In this document: piece by piece, positions 16,318 through 25,417 of the stretch
Layout of the letters: the number at the start of each line of letters is the position of its first letter
Position numbering within the stretch: position 1 is the stretch's first letter
Assembly: GCA_913774625.1 (NCBI GenBank)
Contig: CAJYHL010000034.1
Span: 1-42,572 of the forward strand
DNA length: 42,572 nucleotides
Direction of reading: 5' to 3'
Source: an uncultured Acidovorax sp.
GTDB lineage: Bacteria; Pseudomonadota; Gammaproteobacteria; Burkholderiales; Burkholderiaceae_C
The notes under the pieces: model-generated
Database searches by the model: none
What the model saw: only the letters and a program-made list of their open reading frames with translations
Told to the model about the DNA's origin: nothing
Position numbers and translations under genes: made by a program

Positions 16318-17562
16318 TCAGTGGCCGCCGGTGCTGGCCGACAGCTCGCGGCCCTGGGTCTCGGGCAGCAGCAGGCAGGCGATGACCACGATGAGATAGG
16401 CGCCCGCCGCCATGTAGCCGATGGACACGCCCAGAGGCATGCTGGCGCTCATGTAGCCGATGGCCGCCGGGAAGATGGAGCCCACGGCGCGGCCGAAGTT
16501 GTAGCAAAAGCCCTGGCCCGAGCCGCGGATGTGGCTGGGGAACAGCTCCGACAGGTAGGCGCCCATGCCGGAGAAGATGCCCGAGAGGAAGAATCCCAGC
16601 GGAAAGCCCAGCACCATCATGGCCGCGTCGGTGATGGGCAGCTGCGTGTAGCAGGTGACCAGCACGCCCGCGCAGACCGCGAACAGGATGAAGCAGCGGC
16701 GCCGTCCCAGATGGTCGGACAGCCAGGCGCTGGTGAGGTAGCCGGCGAAGGAGCCGAAGATCAGCACCATCAGATAGCCGCTGGTGCCCAGCACCGACAG
16801 GTGGCGCTCCATCTTCAGGTAGGTGGGCAGCCAGGTGGTGACCGCGTAGTAGGCGCCCTGCATGCCGGTGGCCAGCAGGCTGGCGAACACGGTGGTGCGC
16901 AGCACGCCGGGGCTGAAGATCAGCCAGAAGCTGGCGCTCTGCCCCGTGCGGGCCAGCTCCGCGCGGGTTTCGCGGAAGACGGCGGGCTCGCTGATGTTGC
17001 GGCGGATGTAGAGGATGAAGAGCGCCGGCAGCGCGCCCAGCCAGAACAGCACGCGCCAGGCGTATTGCTGGTCCAGCACGGCATACACCGCCCAGAAGGC
17101 GACGGCCGACAGGCCCCAGCCCACCGCCCAGCTGCTCTGCACCAGGCCCACGGCCTTGCCGCGGTGGCGGGCGCGGATCATCTCGGCGATCAGCACCGAG
17201 CCCACCGACCATTCGCCGCCGAAGCCCAGGCCCTGCAGCATGCGCGTGACGAAGAGCTGCTCGGGCGAATGGGTGAAGCCGCTCAGGAAGGTGAAGAAGC
17301 TGAACCACAGCACCGTCAGCTGCAGGATGCGCACGCGCCCGTAGCGGTCGGCAAGGATGCCCGCCAGCCAGCCGCCGATGGCCGAGCTGATGAGCGCGCC
17401 GGTGGCGATGTAGCCCGCCTCGGCCTTGGTCATGCCCCAGACCAGGATGAAGGTCGGGATCATGAAGGTGTAGATCATGTAGTCGAACGCATCGACGCCA
17501 TAGCCGACGAAGGCGGCGAAGAGCGTCTTGCGCTCTTCCTTGCTGGTTTCCTTGAGCCACAT
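16318..17562 (-). CDS. MFS transporter (sugar/aromatic-acid:H+ symporter type), pxp operon
   Basis: A 12-helix inner-membrane permease of 414 aa. The loop 2-3 motif appears as [17 protein letters not shown] and the loop 8-9 repeat as [31 protein letters not shown] is typical of the sialate/benzoate/metabolite:H+ branch. As first gene of an operon for 5-oxoproline use, and divergent from a GntR regulator, it most likely imports the operon's substrate (5-oxoproline or a related lactam). That is an inference from context; the sequence does not fix the substrate. Confidence 0.88.
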   Translation of the reverse strand: MWLKETSKEERKTLFAAFVGYGVDAFDYMIYTFMIPTFILVWGMTKAEAGYIATGALISSAIGGWLAGILADRYGRVRILQLTVLWFSFFTFLSGFTHSPEQLFVTRMLQGLGFGGEWSVGSVLIAEMIRARHRGKAVGLVQSSWAVGWGLSAVAFWAVYAVLDQQYAWRVLFWLGALPALFILYIRRNISEPAVFRETRAELARTGQSASFWLIFSPGVLRTTVFASLLATGMQGAYYAVTTWLPTYLKMERHLSVLGTSGYLMVLIFGSFAGYLTSAWLSDHLGRRRCFILFAVCAGVLVTCYTQLPITDAAMMVLGFPLGFFLSGIFSGMGAYLSELFPSHIRGSGQGFCYNFGRAVGSIFPAAIGYMSASMPLGVSIGYMAAGAYLIVVIACLLLPETQGRELSASTGGH

Positions 17563-17643
17563 GGTGCGGGTCCCTTTCTGGGTGGAGGGCGGTGGATGGG
17601 GTGGGAGAAGCCCATGGCACAGAGCAATTACCGCGCCAACATC

Positions 17644-17694
17644 TCATCAAAGACTCATTTATTGATGAATCATTGGATTTGATTGTTGAACAAT
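17644..17694. promoter_or_regulatory. candidate GntR/FCD operators in divergent promoter region
   Basis: This is the only AT-rich part of the 308-base spacer between the pxp operon and gntR; the rest of 17563-17870 shows no gene. TTGTTGAACAA (17683-17693) fits the FadR/FCD-class consensus TNGTNNNACNA at every fixed position and is the core of the perfect palindrome ATTGTTGAACAAT (17682-17694). A second inverted repeat, TCATCAA (17644-17650) / TTGATGA (17662-17668), and the nested TGATGAATCA lie just to the left. These are probable sites for the divergently encoded GntR protein. Confidence 0.6.
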
Positions 17695-17870
17695 ATGTTT
17701 TTGATCGTTGATGGGGATTACCCGCATGCCCCTGGTGCAGCCACGGCACCGGCACGGTGCGCCCTGACCGATACACTGCCAGGCAGGCAGGCGGGCGGCC
17801 CCGGCTGCCGGCAGCGGAACGCCCGGCGCTCCCTTCTCCCCACTTCTCCCTGCGAACGCATTGCCTGCCG

Positions 17871-18530
17871 ATGAGTGAATCCCCCGCCCAGAACCTGACG
17901 GAGCGCGTCAGCGACCAGATCCGCCGCCGCATCGTGGCCGGCGAACTGGCCCCGGGCCAGCGCCTGTCCGAAGCCGCGCTGGCCGAAAGCCTGGAGATCT
18001 CGCGCAACACGCTGCGCGAAGCCTTCCGCGTGCTGACCAAGGAAGGCCTGCTCAAGCACGAGCCCAACCGGGGCGTGTCGGTGGCGGTGCCCAGCATCGC
18101 GTCCATCATCGACATCTACCGCGTGCGCCGGCTCATCGAATGCCAGGCGCTGGCCCAGGCCTATCCGCGCCACCCGGCCAAGAAGCACCTGCGCGACGCG
18201 GTGGACACCGCCCTGCGCTGCCGCGACGCAGGCGACTGGCAGGGCGCGGGCACGGCCAACATGGAATTCCACATGGCCGTGGTGGAGCTGGCCGACAGCG
18301 AACGCCTGAACGTCATGTTCGCCCACCTGCTGGCCGAGCTGCGCCTGGCCTTCGGGCTGCTCAAGGACGCCGAATTCCTGCATGCGCCCTACGTCGAGAT
18401 GAACGTGAACATCGTCGAGCTGTTCGAGGCCGGCCGGCTGCAGGAGGCCTCCGCCGCGCTGCACGACTACCTGGTGCATTCGGAGCGCATCGTGCTGGCC
18501 GTCTATGCGCGGCGCATCTCGGAGCACTGA
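17871..18530 (+). CDS. GntR family regulator, FCD domain
   Basis: 219 aa. The N-terminal winged helix-turn-helix spans about residues 8-75 (IRRRIVAGELAPGQRLSEAA, LEISRNTLREAFRVLTKEGL, NRGVSVA). The all-helical FCD effector domain follows, with a candidate metal/ligand set in MEFHMAVVELADS and the C-terminal HDYLVHSERIV. It is encoded divergently from the pxp operon, so it probably represses or activates 5-oxoproline uptake and hydrolysis in response to a carboxylate such as 5-oxoproline or glutamate (inference). The ATG at 17871 is chosen; the longer frame from 17757 has no family residues. Confidence 0.9.
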   Translation: MSESPAQNLTERVSDQIRRRIVAGELAPGQRLSEAALAESLEISRNTLREAFRVLTKEGLLKHEPNRGVSVAVPSIASIIDIYRVRRLIECQALAQAYPRHPAKKHLRDAVDTALRCRDAGDWQGAGTANMEFHMAVVELADSERLNVMFAHLLAELRLAFGLLKDAEFLHAPYVEMNVNIVELFEAGRLQEASAALHDYLVHSERIVLAVYARRISEH

Positions 18531-18742
18531 GAACTTATCGATCCTTCCTTCCATGCAAGGCCACGAGCGCCCCCATAGGGTGCCTCGCCACAGGGGCAAT
18601 TCAGCAACGGCGCTGTACTGCATGGGATACTCCAACAATTCCGCCACACGGAAAGCACTGCCATTTGCCCATGTGCATTTGGACAGGTAGCCAGCAGGAT
18701 TTGCCAACCGCGCTCACCCGGCTCCATGGCCGCCGGCCCATC

Positions 18743-19735
18743 ATGCCCCTGGACCTCGCCTCCTTTCGGCAGCAGTTGCTCACCGCCTTGCAGACCGCGC
18801 GCAGCCGCTGGCCCGCATCGAACCTGTACCTGCTGTATGCCCCCGGCTTCGACGACCCTCTGGGCCTGGCCCAGGGCAACGAAGCGCCCCAACGCACTAC
18901 GGCCCTCGTCCCCTGGGCCCAAGGCGCAGGCTACGACGAGCCCCACTTCCCGCGCATCATCGAATTCGACTGCCGGCGCGTCGCCGCCTTTCTGCTCGAA
19001 ACCGATCCGGCCTTCGACGACCCGCTGCTCGAAGACAGCATCGCACACGCCCATCGCGCCCTGTCGTCGCCCTGGCCAGAGCCCGGCGGCGAAGACCTGG
19101 GCCGCAGCGTCTGCGGATGGCTGGCCAGCCCCGACAGCGCAGCCACCATCGCGGGCCGGTTCACCCGCGCCAGCCAGCGCCTGGACGCGGCCCAAGACCG
19201 CCGCTACTGGCTGCGCTGGCACTCTCCGCAGGCCATGGCCTTGATGTGGCCGCAAATGACCACCGCGCAAAGGCTCTCGCTGCTCGGCGAGCAGCTCACC
19301 TGGCTGGCGTTCGATGCCGCCGGGCACCTGGCCGAGTTCTCGTCGCCATCCGCCGACGAGGCCGGCGAGGCCGACTCCGATGCGTCTTCTGGAGCGGCGC
19401 CCTTGTCCATCACACGGCCGCAGTGGACTGCCGTGCATCATCTCGGCGTGGTGAACCACCTGGTGGATGCCTGGCGCGAACAGCGCGGCGCGCCCTTGCC
19501 GCACGACGCCACCGAAGCCGTGTACCGCCAAGCCTTGCGCGCCGAAGCCCACGGCCTGGATGGCCGCGACGTGCAGGTCTTCGTGCTGACGGCGCTGGAG
19601 CTGCGGCACGGCTTCGAGGCGGACACCGGCTTCCTGCGCGCCGTGGACGGCGCCGCGCGCAACCCCGGCACCCTGGCAGACCGCATCGACGAGCTGCCGC
19701 CCGAGTTCTGGCGGCGCTACGGCCCGCGCCCGTAG
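18743..19735 (+). CDS. DUF4123 protein, probable type VI effector chaperone
   Basis: 330 aa. DUF4123 proteins are cytoplasmic adaptors that load a specific effector onto a VgrG spike. Typical features are NLYLLYAPGFDDPL near the start, then PRIIEFDC and a helical region ending in a lobe with HGLDGRDVQVFVLTALELRH. Its stop is 50 bases from the start of a VasX-like effector gene, the expected chaperone-cargo order. The start at 18743 (MPLDLASFRQQ) lacks a strong ribosome-binding site; earlier in-frame methionines are possible but add unlikely sequence. No vgrG lies upstream, where the neighbour is gntR. The spacer 18531-18742 contains no recognisable gene. Confidence 0.82.
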   Translation: MPLDLASFRQQLLTALQTARSRWPASNLYLLYAPGFDDPLGLAQGNEAPQRTTALVPWAQGAGYDEPHFPRIIEFDCRRVAAFLLETDPAFDDPLLEDSIAHAHRALSSPWPEPGGEDLGRSVCGWLASPDSAATIAGRFTRASQRLDAAQDRRYWLRWHSPQAMALMWPQMTTAQRLSLLGEQLTWLAFDAAGHLAEFSSPSADEAGEADSDASSGAAPLSITRPQWTAVHHLGVVNHLVDAWREQRGAPLPHDATEAVYRQALRAEAHGLDGRDVQVFVLTALELRHGFEADTGFLRAVDGAARNPGTLADRIDELPPEFWRRYGPRP

Positions 19736-19784
19736 GCCACCTGTCTGCACGAAAAGCGAATAGCGAAGAGCAAGGAGCGAAGAC

Positions 19785-22700
19785 ATGCCCGGGAACACGA
19801 CGATGGACGCCTCTCCCGCCACCCGTCCCGCAGTGGCCGGCGGCAAGCCCTCTTACCTGAAAAAGGCCGACTGCCAGCGCTGTGGCCGCATCGACTTTCC
19901 GCTGCTGCTCGTCACGGGCAGCGTGACCGACGCGAAGCACCGGCAGGCGCTCAGGAATGCGGGCTACGCATTTCAGCCCGGCTTCGACGCGGCTTTCGGC
20001 AACCTGCCGCGCCAGGCCACCATGCCGGTCATACGCCTGCTGCCCGCCGGATTCGTGCATGTCTTCTACGAGAAGCGCGGTGTCTGGGACCTGTGGCAGA
20101 GCTTCGACGACGGCACCTACAGGAAGCTGCTGGAACACGTCACGCCAGAGGAATACGCCGGCAAGCGAGGGGCCGTGCGCGCGGAAGAGAACGCTGGCTC
20201 CGTCTGCCAGCGCGGCGCAGCCAACCTGCCCGCCGGCCTCATCACGCTCGTCGGCTCCAGCAACCAGCCCGCCATCTGGCTGGCCTATGCGCCACACCGG
20301 TGGACCCCCGAAGTTCTGTCGGCTTTCCACACCGACCGCCACGGCAAGCGCGCAGAGACGATGACGCTCGTGCGGACGCAGCACTGGCTGGACGGCGCCG
20401 GCTCCCCGGGCAAAGGCGTCCTCCCGCTCGACGAAGAAAGCCTGCGCCACAACGTCGTCGAGTTCAACGGCACTGCCGTGCCGCCGGGCGGCGAACGCTT
20501 CCACCCCTTGGCGACGGTGTTCGCCGAAGCCGTGGTGCCGTTGGGAACGGCCCGCTTCGGCCAGGCCAAGGCGATGCTCGAAAGCGTGCGCGCCATCGAG
20601 AAGACGGCCGGCGAGAAAGCCCGAGGCAAGGCGCTCATTGCCTACCTACGCAACGATATCGGCATTGCCGACGACCACGCAAGCCTGGTCGCCAGCGCCA
20701 ACGCGGCCTATGCCGAGTGGACCGCGCTCGGCCCCAGGAAAGGCAGCCGGCACGACCCCGACTGGGCCTGGAAGCACCAGTCCACGCTGCACGTGCGCTA
20801 CGTTCAGGCATGGGCCCAGGCCGTCGCGAAGCACCAGGTCGAGCACCAGGCCCGGCAGTGGCTCAACGGGCCGCAGAACGCGCCCATGCCGCGCGAGCGC
20901 TTCGAGCGCGAACAGGCCCGGGGCCTGTACCCGCCCGGCACCACCTGGCAGCCCGTCACCCGCATCGAGGGCGGCAAAGCCGTGCCGCACCCACAAGGGC
21001 TGGGCCGCGTGACCTACCCCCCGGACCACGTGCAGAAGACTTCCAAGGCCCTGGGCGCCGACCGGGCCACGGGCCGCGCCGGACGCTACCTCGAAAGCGT
21101 CAAGCTGGACGAACTGGAAGCCTTCGAGCGCGCCCACGCCAGCCAGAACCGGCAGTGGCAGGAGCGCCTCGCCCAACTGGAAGCCGACCGCGTCGCCTGG
21201 CTGGAAGGCACGCCCTTCGCCACCTGCATGCGCTACCAGTTCGACGAACACAAGGCCTTCTGCGCCGAAAAGCGCACGCAACGGGAAGTCCGCCTGCAGG
21301 TGCAGGAAGCGCTGGACCGCCTGGCCGCCACCGACCGCGCCTACGGCCTGCCCGCGCTGACGCCCGTCATGCTCAAGCACCTCGTCAAGATGATGGGCAA
21401 GGACGAGAAAGAGCCCACGAACTGGATCGCGCGGGCGCTCATCACCGAGTTCGACCTGCCAGCCAAGATCTTCGGCGACGACCCCGACCAGGGGCTGCGC
21501 GCCGACCTGTACGACAGCGCCTTCGGTTCGCGCGACGGATGGCAGGACTTCCATGAAGGCTGGGCACTCGTGCGCGAAGGCGCTGCGCAGTTCAGCGCCA
21601 ACCTGCTCAATGCCGCGCAGCAGGCCACCGCCACCATGGTGGTGGCGGCGCTCGACGCCGAGAAGGCGGGGCGCTGGGGCCTGTCCATCACGCTCAAGGA
21701 GGCCACGCGCAAGCAGGTCATCTGGGTGCGCGCCATGGCCTTGCAGGAATTCCTGGCCACCGACGTCAAGCACTACTTCGTCGGAGTGAAATGGAAGGCC
21801 GGCGCCTTCCTCGACGCCAGCATCGAGGCGCTGAAATCACCGATGTTCGAGCTCAAGTTCGACCACCACGGCGCACATGCCCAGCAAACGCGGGCCCGGG
21901 CATCGGCCAGCGCCCAGGCGCAGCTGAGAAAAGTGCGCAAGCTGGCGGGCATGGACCAGGACATCACGGTGCCGCTGCTGATGGACGAAGCCACGCTGAG
22001 GAAGGCCGCCGCCCGCCGCTCCGGCACCATGCTGCCGGTCGTCGGCCCCAACCTCGTGGGCCTGCCCCAGGAACTGCGCGAGCTGCCCGAGGAGTTCGCC
22101 CGTGGCGTGCTGAAGGAACAGGCGACGTTCAGGCAGGGCTGGATGAAGCGGTTCGCCGAAGGTCTCGGCACGCACCGCCTGCCCGCCGGGGCGAGTGCCG
22201 GCGTCATCCTGATGCAGGGCTATGCGCTGCAGGCGGCCATCGACGACTTCCACAAGAAAGGGGGCGTCGAGCAGGTGGATGCAGCCGCGGCGATGGTGTC
22301 CGCCGCCTTGGGGATTTTCGGCGCGGGCGTGGAGGTGGGCTATCTGCTGTCCATGCCGGCCACGGCGGCGACGCCGCATGCGGCGCAGTTGGCTTCAAGG
22401 GTGCCGAGGTACATCACGTTGCGGTTTGCGGCTGGGGTGCTGGCGGCGATGGGGATGGGGTTGGATGCTGTCTCGGCATTTGCAAAGCTATACGCTCGCG
22501 GCCAAAGAGGGGACTGGGATTCGATGGCCGCGAATGCAGCTGCCTTTTCTCTGTATGCCGCGGGGGCAGTGGGCACAACTTATGGCTCTTACCTCGGCTT
22601 TCGTTCAGCCCAACTCCTACGAGTCGCAACCCAAGGTGTGGTTCGAATTTCACTAGCACCGGCGATGACCGCCTCAGGCCTTGCCGGCTTAGGGATGACA

Positions 22701-23264
22701 CTCTTTGGTGTCGGCATGTTCCTGTGGGTCAGCGGTGTGGCTATCGGTATCGTGGCAACCATGCTCGAAGACGACGAGTGCGAGGTCTTCTTGAAGAGGA
22801 GTTACTTCGGTAAGGGCGGCATTGACCAAGCACCAAAATTCCCAGACCTGGAAAGGGAAATGCTGGCTTTAGGCACGCTGGCACGCGGCATCAAGGCCGA
22901 GCTCGAATGGAACGACAAGATGGTCGGCCCGGATGAGGTGAAGGCCCACATCACCTGCATGGACTGGGATGCACAGACGCATGGCCTCAGTTTCAAGATG
23001 GAGGGGTATGACGCCGTCAACGGCAAACTCGTCGCCACGCTGGCAGAGGGCGATGCCGTGCTGCCGGAAACGCCCGATCGCGATGGCATGTACAAGGCAT
23101 CCATGGGCTACGCCATCCAAGACAAGGCCATCGGGGCCGTGAAGTTCAGCTTCACGCTGCTGGATGTCACCCGTGCTGCGGCCCTCAAGCAGCCAGGACG
23201 TTCCTGGTCCGAAACGAGAGCCACCTCGAAGCTCGCACAAGACTTTGTTTGGATAAGGGACTGA
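19785..23264 (+). CDS. VasX-like type VI secretion effector (pore-forming type)
   Basis: 1159 aa, started at 19785 with AAGGAG 8 nt upstream. The N-terminal region has the CxxC element ADCQRCGRIDFPLL (about 28-41) followed by PVIRLLPAGFVHVFYE and DLWQSFDDGTYRK. This matches the VasX N-terminal / BTH_I2691 effector family. A long soluble helical middle follows. Residues about 830-1000 are strongly hydrophobic (AAAAMVSAALGIFGAGVEVG; ITLRFAAGVLAAMGMGL; GMTLFGVGMFLWVSGVAIGI), consistent with colicin-like membrane insertion. A soluble tail of about 150 residues ends the protein. From about 22400 the DNA is less GC-rich with relaxed codon use, unlike the first 870 codons, suggesting exchange of the toxic C-terminus. 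The chaperone precedes it and the putative immunity gene begins 2 bases after its stop. Confidence 0.85.
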   Translation: MPGNTTMDASPATRPAVAGGKPSYLKKADCQRCGRIDFPLLLVTGSVTDAKHRQALRNAGYAFQPGFDAAFGNLPRQATMPVIRLLPAGFVHVFYEKRGVWDLWQSFDDGTYRKLLEHVTPEEYAGKRGAVRAEENAGSVCQRGAANLPAGLITLVGSSNQPAIWLAYAPHRWTPEVLSAFHTDRHGKRAETMTLVRTQHWLDGAGSPGKGVLPLDEESLRHNVVEFNGTAVPPGGERFHPLATVFAEAVVPLGTARFGQAKAMLESVRAIEKTAGEKARGKALIAYLRNDIGIADDHASLVASANAAYAEWTALGPRKGSRHDPDWAWKHQSTLHVRYVQAWAQAVAKHQVEHQARQWLNGPQNAPMPRERFEREQARGLYPPGTTWQPVTRIEGGKAVPHPQGLGRVTYPPDHVQKTSKALGADRATGRAGRYLESVKLDELEAFERAHASQNRQWQERLAQLEADRVAWLEGTPFATCMRYQFDEHKAFCAEKRTQREVRLQVQEALDRLAATDRAYGLPALTPVMLKHLVKMMGKDEKEPTNWIARALITEFDLPAKIFGDDPDQGLRADLYDSAFGSRDGWQDFHEGWALVREGAAQFSANLLNAAQQATATMVVAALDAEKAGRWGLSITLKEATRKQVIWVRAMALQEFLATDVKHYFVGVKWKAGAFLDASIEALKSPMFELKFDHHGAHAQQTRARASASAQAQLRKVRKLAGMDQDITVPLLMDEATLRKAAARRSGTMLPVVGPNLVGLPQELRELPEEFARGVLKEQATFRQGWMKRFAEGLGTHRLPAGASAGVILMQGYALQAAIDDFHKKGGVEQVDAAAAMVSAALGIFGAGVEVGYLLSMPATAATPHAAQLASRVPRYITLRFAAGVLAAMGMGLDAVSAFAKLYARGQRGDWDSMAANAAAFSLYAAGAVGTTYGSYLGFRSAQLLRVATQGVVRISLAPAMTASGLAGLGMTLFGVGMFLWVSGVAIGIVATMLEDDECEVFLKRSYFGKGGIDQAPKFPDLEREMLALGTLARGIKAELEWNDKMVGPDEVKAHITCMDWDAQTHGLSFKMEGYDAVNGKLVATLAEGDAVLPETPDRDGMYKASMGYAIQDKAIGAVKFSFTLLDVTRAAALKQPGRSWSETRATSKLAQDFVWIRD

Positions 23265-23266
23265 CC

Positions 23267-24355
23267 ATGTCGCCGGATGATCAACGGGCGCAAGCCGACT
23301 ACCTCATGCCGCCCAACGAGCGGCCGGCCATGCTGCTGCCTCCGATAGACCACGCGGCCATCGGCACGCCGAACAGTGGCGGCTCCGTTCGCGCCATTTA
23401 TGCCAACGGCATCGAGTTCATCGATCAGATGGCGACGATTGATGGGATGCTTGCCGGGGCCATGTGGAGCATGGCAGGGGGGCTGGTTCTGTTCGTGGTT
23501 TGGGCGATTGGTGAATTTTCAGGCGCATGGACTTGGATAGGTCATGCCCTTGGCCTTTTCTGGGCGTTAGTCTTTCTAACCGTGGGCCGAGCCGACTCCG
23601 TCGGCTGGCGCTACCAACCCGTCCTCTTCGACAAGGCAGCCCAGAAGGTCCACGTCTTCACCGACCTCGGCTCCCCGTGGTGGGAGGTCTGGCGCCTGCT
23701 GGGCGGCACCCGCTGCCGCATCGACAGCTTCGACTGGGCCTGCGCCCGTGGCGAGGTCGCCGAAGTCGTCGTCATGGGCGGTGCCAACCTGCCGCGCAAG
23801 GAATACGCCCTGACCCTGGCCATCACCGATGTCCCCGGCAGCCGCGACGTCATCGCCCGCTTCGGCGTCGGCTTCACGGCGGGGTACGACAGCGGACAAA
23901 CCCAGGTCGCCCGCTGGGAACATATCCGCCGCTACATGCGTGGCGAAGGCCCTGCGCTCACGCCCGGCGACGCGCTGTACCCCGACGACAGCCAGGAGCA
24001 CTGGATCGGCGCCTTCACCTCGGGCCAGCCGCTGCTGGGGCCCGGCAGCAAGATCTGGTGGACCGGCGAAGGGCTGCATGGCGCCTGGTTCCTCACCGTC
24101 CCCTTCGGCCTGGCGTTCCTGCTCATCCTGCCCCTGACCCTGCCCTACAGCCTCATCCGCTGGACGGTGCGCCACTGCAAGGGCACGCCGCGCTGGCCCG
24201 CCGGCATCCTGAGCAGCGTCGGCGATCCCGTGGACCCGCAGAGCCTGCGGCCGAAGCCCCATGCGCGCTACACGGGCGACTACAGCCATCCGCCCAGGCT
24301 CACGTTCAAGCAACGGCGCGCCGAGGCCAGGCGGCGCAAGTCCGGGGCCACCTGA
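23267..24355 (+). CDS. three-helix membrane protein, probable immunity factor
   Basis: 362 aa from the ATG at 23267, 2 bases after the effector stop, with AAGGGA about 8 nt upstream inside the effector gene. This implies tight co-translation. Two membrane helices lie at about residues 62-107 (GAMWSMAGGLVLFVVWAIGE; IGHALGLFWALVFLTVG) and a third at about 276-300 (FLTVPFGLAFLLILPLTLPY). A cytoplasmic or periplasmic domain lies between them, and the tail is basic. It may belong to the DUF6708-type proteins found beside type VI effectors, but that name is from memory. Position and topology suggest inner-membrane immunity against the pore-forming partner. The first 110 codons are less GC-rich, and the composition returns to normal near 23590. 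Confidence 0.72.
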   Translation: MSPDDQRAQADYLMPPNERPAMLLPPIDHAAIGTPNSGGSVRAIYANGIEFIDQMATIDGMLAGAMWSMAGGLVLFVVWAIGEFSGAWTWIGHALGLFWALVFLTVGRADSVGWRYQPVLFDKAAQKVHVFTDLGSPWWEVWRLLGGTRCRIDSFDWACARGEVAEVVVMGGANLPRKEYALTLAITDVPGSRDVIARFGVGFTAGYDSGQTQVARWEHIRRYMRGEGPALTPGDALYPDDSQEHWIGAFTSGQPLLGPGSKIWWTGEGLHGAWFLTVPFGLAFLLILPLTLPYSLIRWTVRHCKGTPRWPAGILSSVGDPVDPQSLRPKPHARYTGDYSHPPRLTFKQRRAEARRRKSGAT

Positions 24356-24385
24356 AGCAGGGCGGTAGCACCAGCACCTGCCGGG

Positions 24386-24412
24386 AGGCACCCCCCACCC
24401 GCACGGGTGCCT
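24386..24412. terminator. hairpin after the effector module
   Basis: AGGCACCC (24386-24393) pairs perfectly with GGGTGCCT (24405-24412), 31 bases past the stop of the putative immunity gene. There is no T-run, so it may be a weak terminator or an mRNA-end stabiliser. Confidence 0.4.
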
Positions 24413-24541
24413 GCCATCAAATGGTTACCCCTCGCCCCGGCGGCCCGATGCGGCGATACACTGCGTTACGCACTCAGGTCCGGCGCGCCGCAGCACGCCG
24501 GACGGGCCCCGGCATTCCACCGCACTCACCCAAGACACGCC

Positions 24542-25246
24542 ATGCAGTCCAACGAAAACGCCGTCATCTACGGCACCGAAGACCTCCTCGTCAGCCTCTG
24601 CAATTCCGTCACGCGCGTGCTCAGCGTGGCCACGCAGAAGCCCCTGCACTACTCGGGCATGGTCCAGCGCATCACCAAGACCTGCCTGAAGCCCGACATC
24701 GGCTGCTTCGTGCTGTTCAACGGCGGCTTCTCGGGCCTGGTCATCATCAACTTCTCGAAAGAAGCGGCGATGGAGATCTACCAGAGCTATCTGCTCAGCA
24801 TGGGCATGTCGCAGGACGATCTGGCCAGCTCCTATACCTCCGACGAAGTCGCCAACGTGATGGGCGAGCTGATGAACCAGGTGGTGGGCGACTTCACCGG
24901 CAAGGTGCGCCGCGAGCTGCAGACCCACATCACCCAGAACCAGCCCAAGATGCTGGTGCTGAACCAGCAGGTGGTGCTGGCCGTGGACGCCAACATGGAC
25001 AAGCCCGAGGCGCGCCGCGTGACCTTCTACACCGCGTCCAACAACATCTTCTACCTGGAACTGGCCATCGACCGCACCGAGTTCGTGAAGGTGGTGGATT
25101 TCGAGCCCCAGGACACGCCCGACCCCGACGCGCTGATGGCGTCGCAGGGCGACGGCCACAGCCCCAGCCGGCCCCAGCCCACAGAAGCGCCGGCCCCCGC
25201 GCCGGCCAGCGATACCGACGAGCTGCTGCGCTCGCTGGGCATGTGA
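24542..25246 (+). CDS. DUF3334 protein with CheC/CheX-type phosphatase signature
   Basis: 234 aa, from the ATG at 24542. The N-terminal about 185 residues form a compact domain (LVSLCNSVTRVLS, PDIGCFVLFNGGFSGLVIIN). A low-complexity Pro/Ala linker and a short tail DELLRSLGM follow. The segment NVMGELMNQVVG, with a proline 23 residues after the second key Asn, approximates the CheC/CheX/FliY phosphatase signature (D/S)-x3-E-x2-N-x22-P; Asn replaces the leading Asp/Ser. A role in dephosphorylating a CheY-like receiver is an inference. No chemotaxis genes are adjacent. It stands alone between the effector module and the catabolic island. Confidence 0.7.
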   Translation: MQSNENAVIYGTEDLLVSLCNSVTRVLSVATQKPLHYSGMVQRITKTCLKPDIGCFVLFNGGFSGLVIINFSKEAAMEIYQSYLLSMGMSQDDLASSYTSDEVANVMGELMNQVVGDFTGKVRRELQTHITQNQPKMLVLNQQVVLAVDANMDKPEARRVTFYTASNNIFYLELAIDRTEFVKVVDFEPQDTPDPDALMASQGDGHSPSRPQPTEAPAPAPASDTDELLRSLGM

Positions 25247-25365
25247 TCGGCGTTCCGAGCCTTCGCTGACCGCCCCGCCCGCCGGCGCCCTGCCGGCGGC
25301 GCATCTCCCCGCCCCGACCCTGCGGCCCCGGGGAAAACCCCAGGCCCGGCGCACCCTCCAGGGCG

Positions 25366-25396
25366 TTGTTTTTTCCAAATCGTTAGCTAGACTAAC
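25366..25396 (+). promoter_or_regulatory. thiolase operon promoter with overlapping MarR-type operator
   Basis: TTGTTT (25366-25371), 16 bases, TAGACT (25388-25393) form a plausible -35/-10 pair about 25 bases before the start codon. The inverted repeat GTTAG-N5-CTAAC (25382-25396) covers the -10 box, as expected for a repressor site. Its 15-mer matches sites before the MarR gene (30760) and the second hydratase operon (39970). Confidence 0.6.
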
Positions 25397-25417
25397 TGAT
25401 ATCCGAAAAATCAATTC

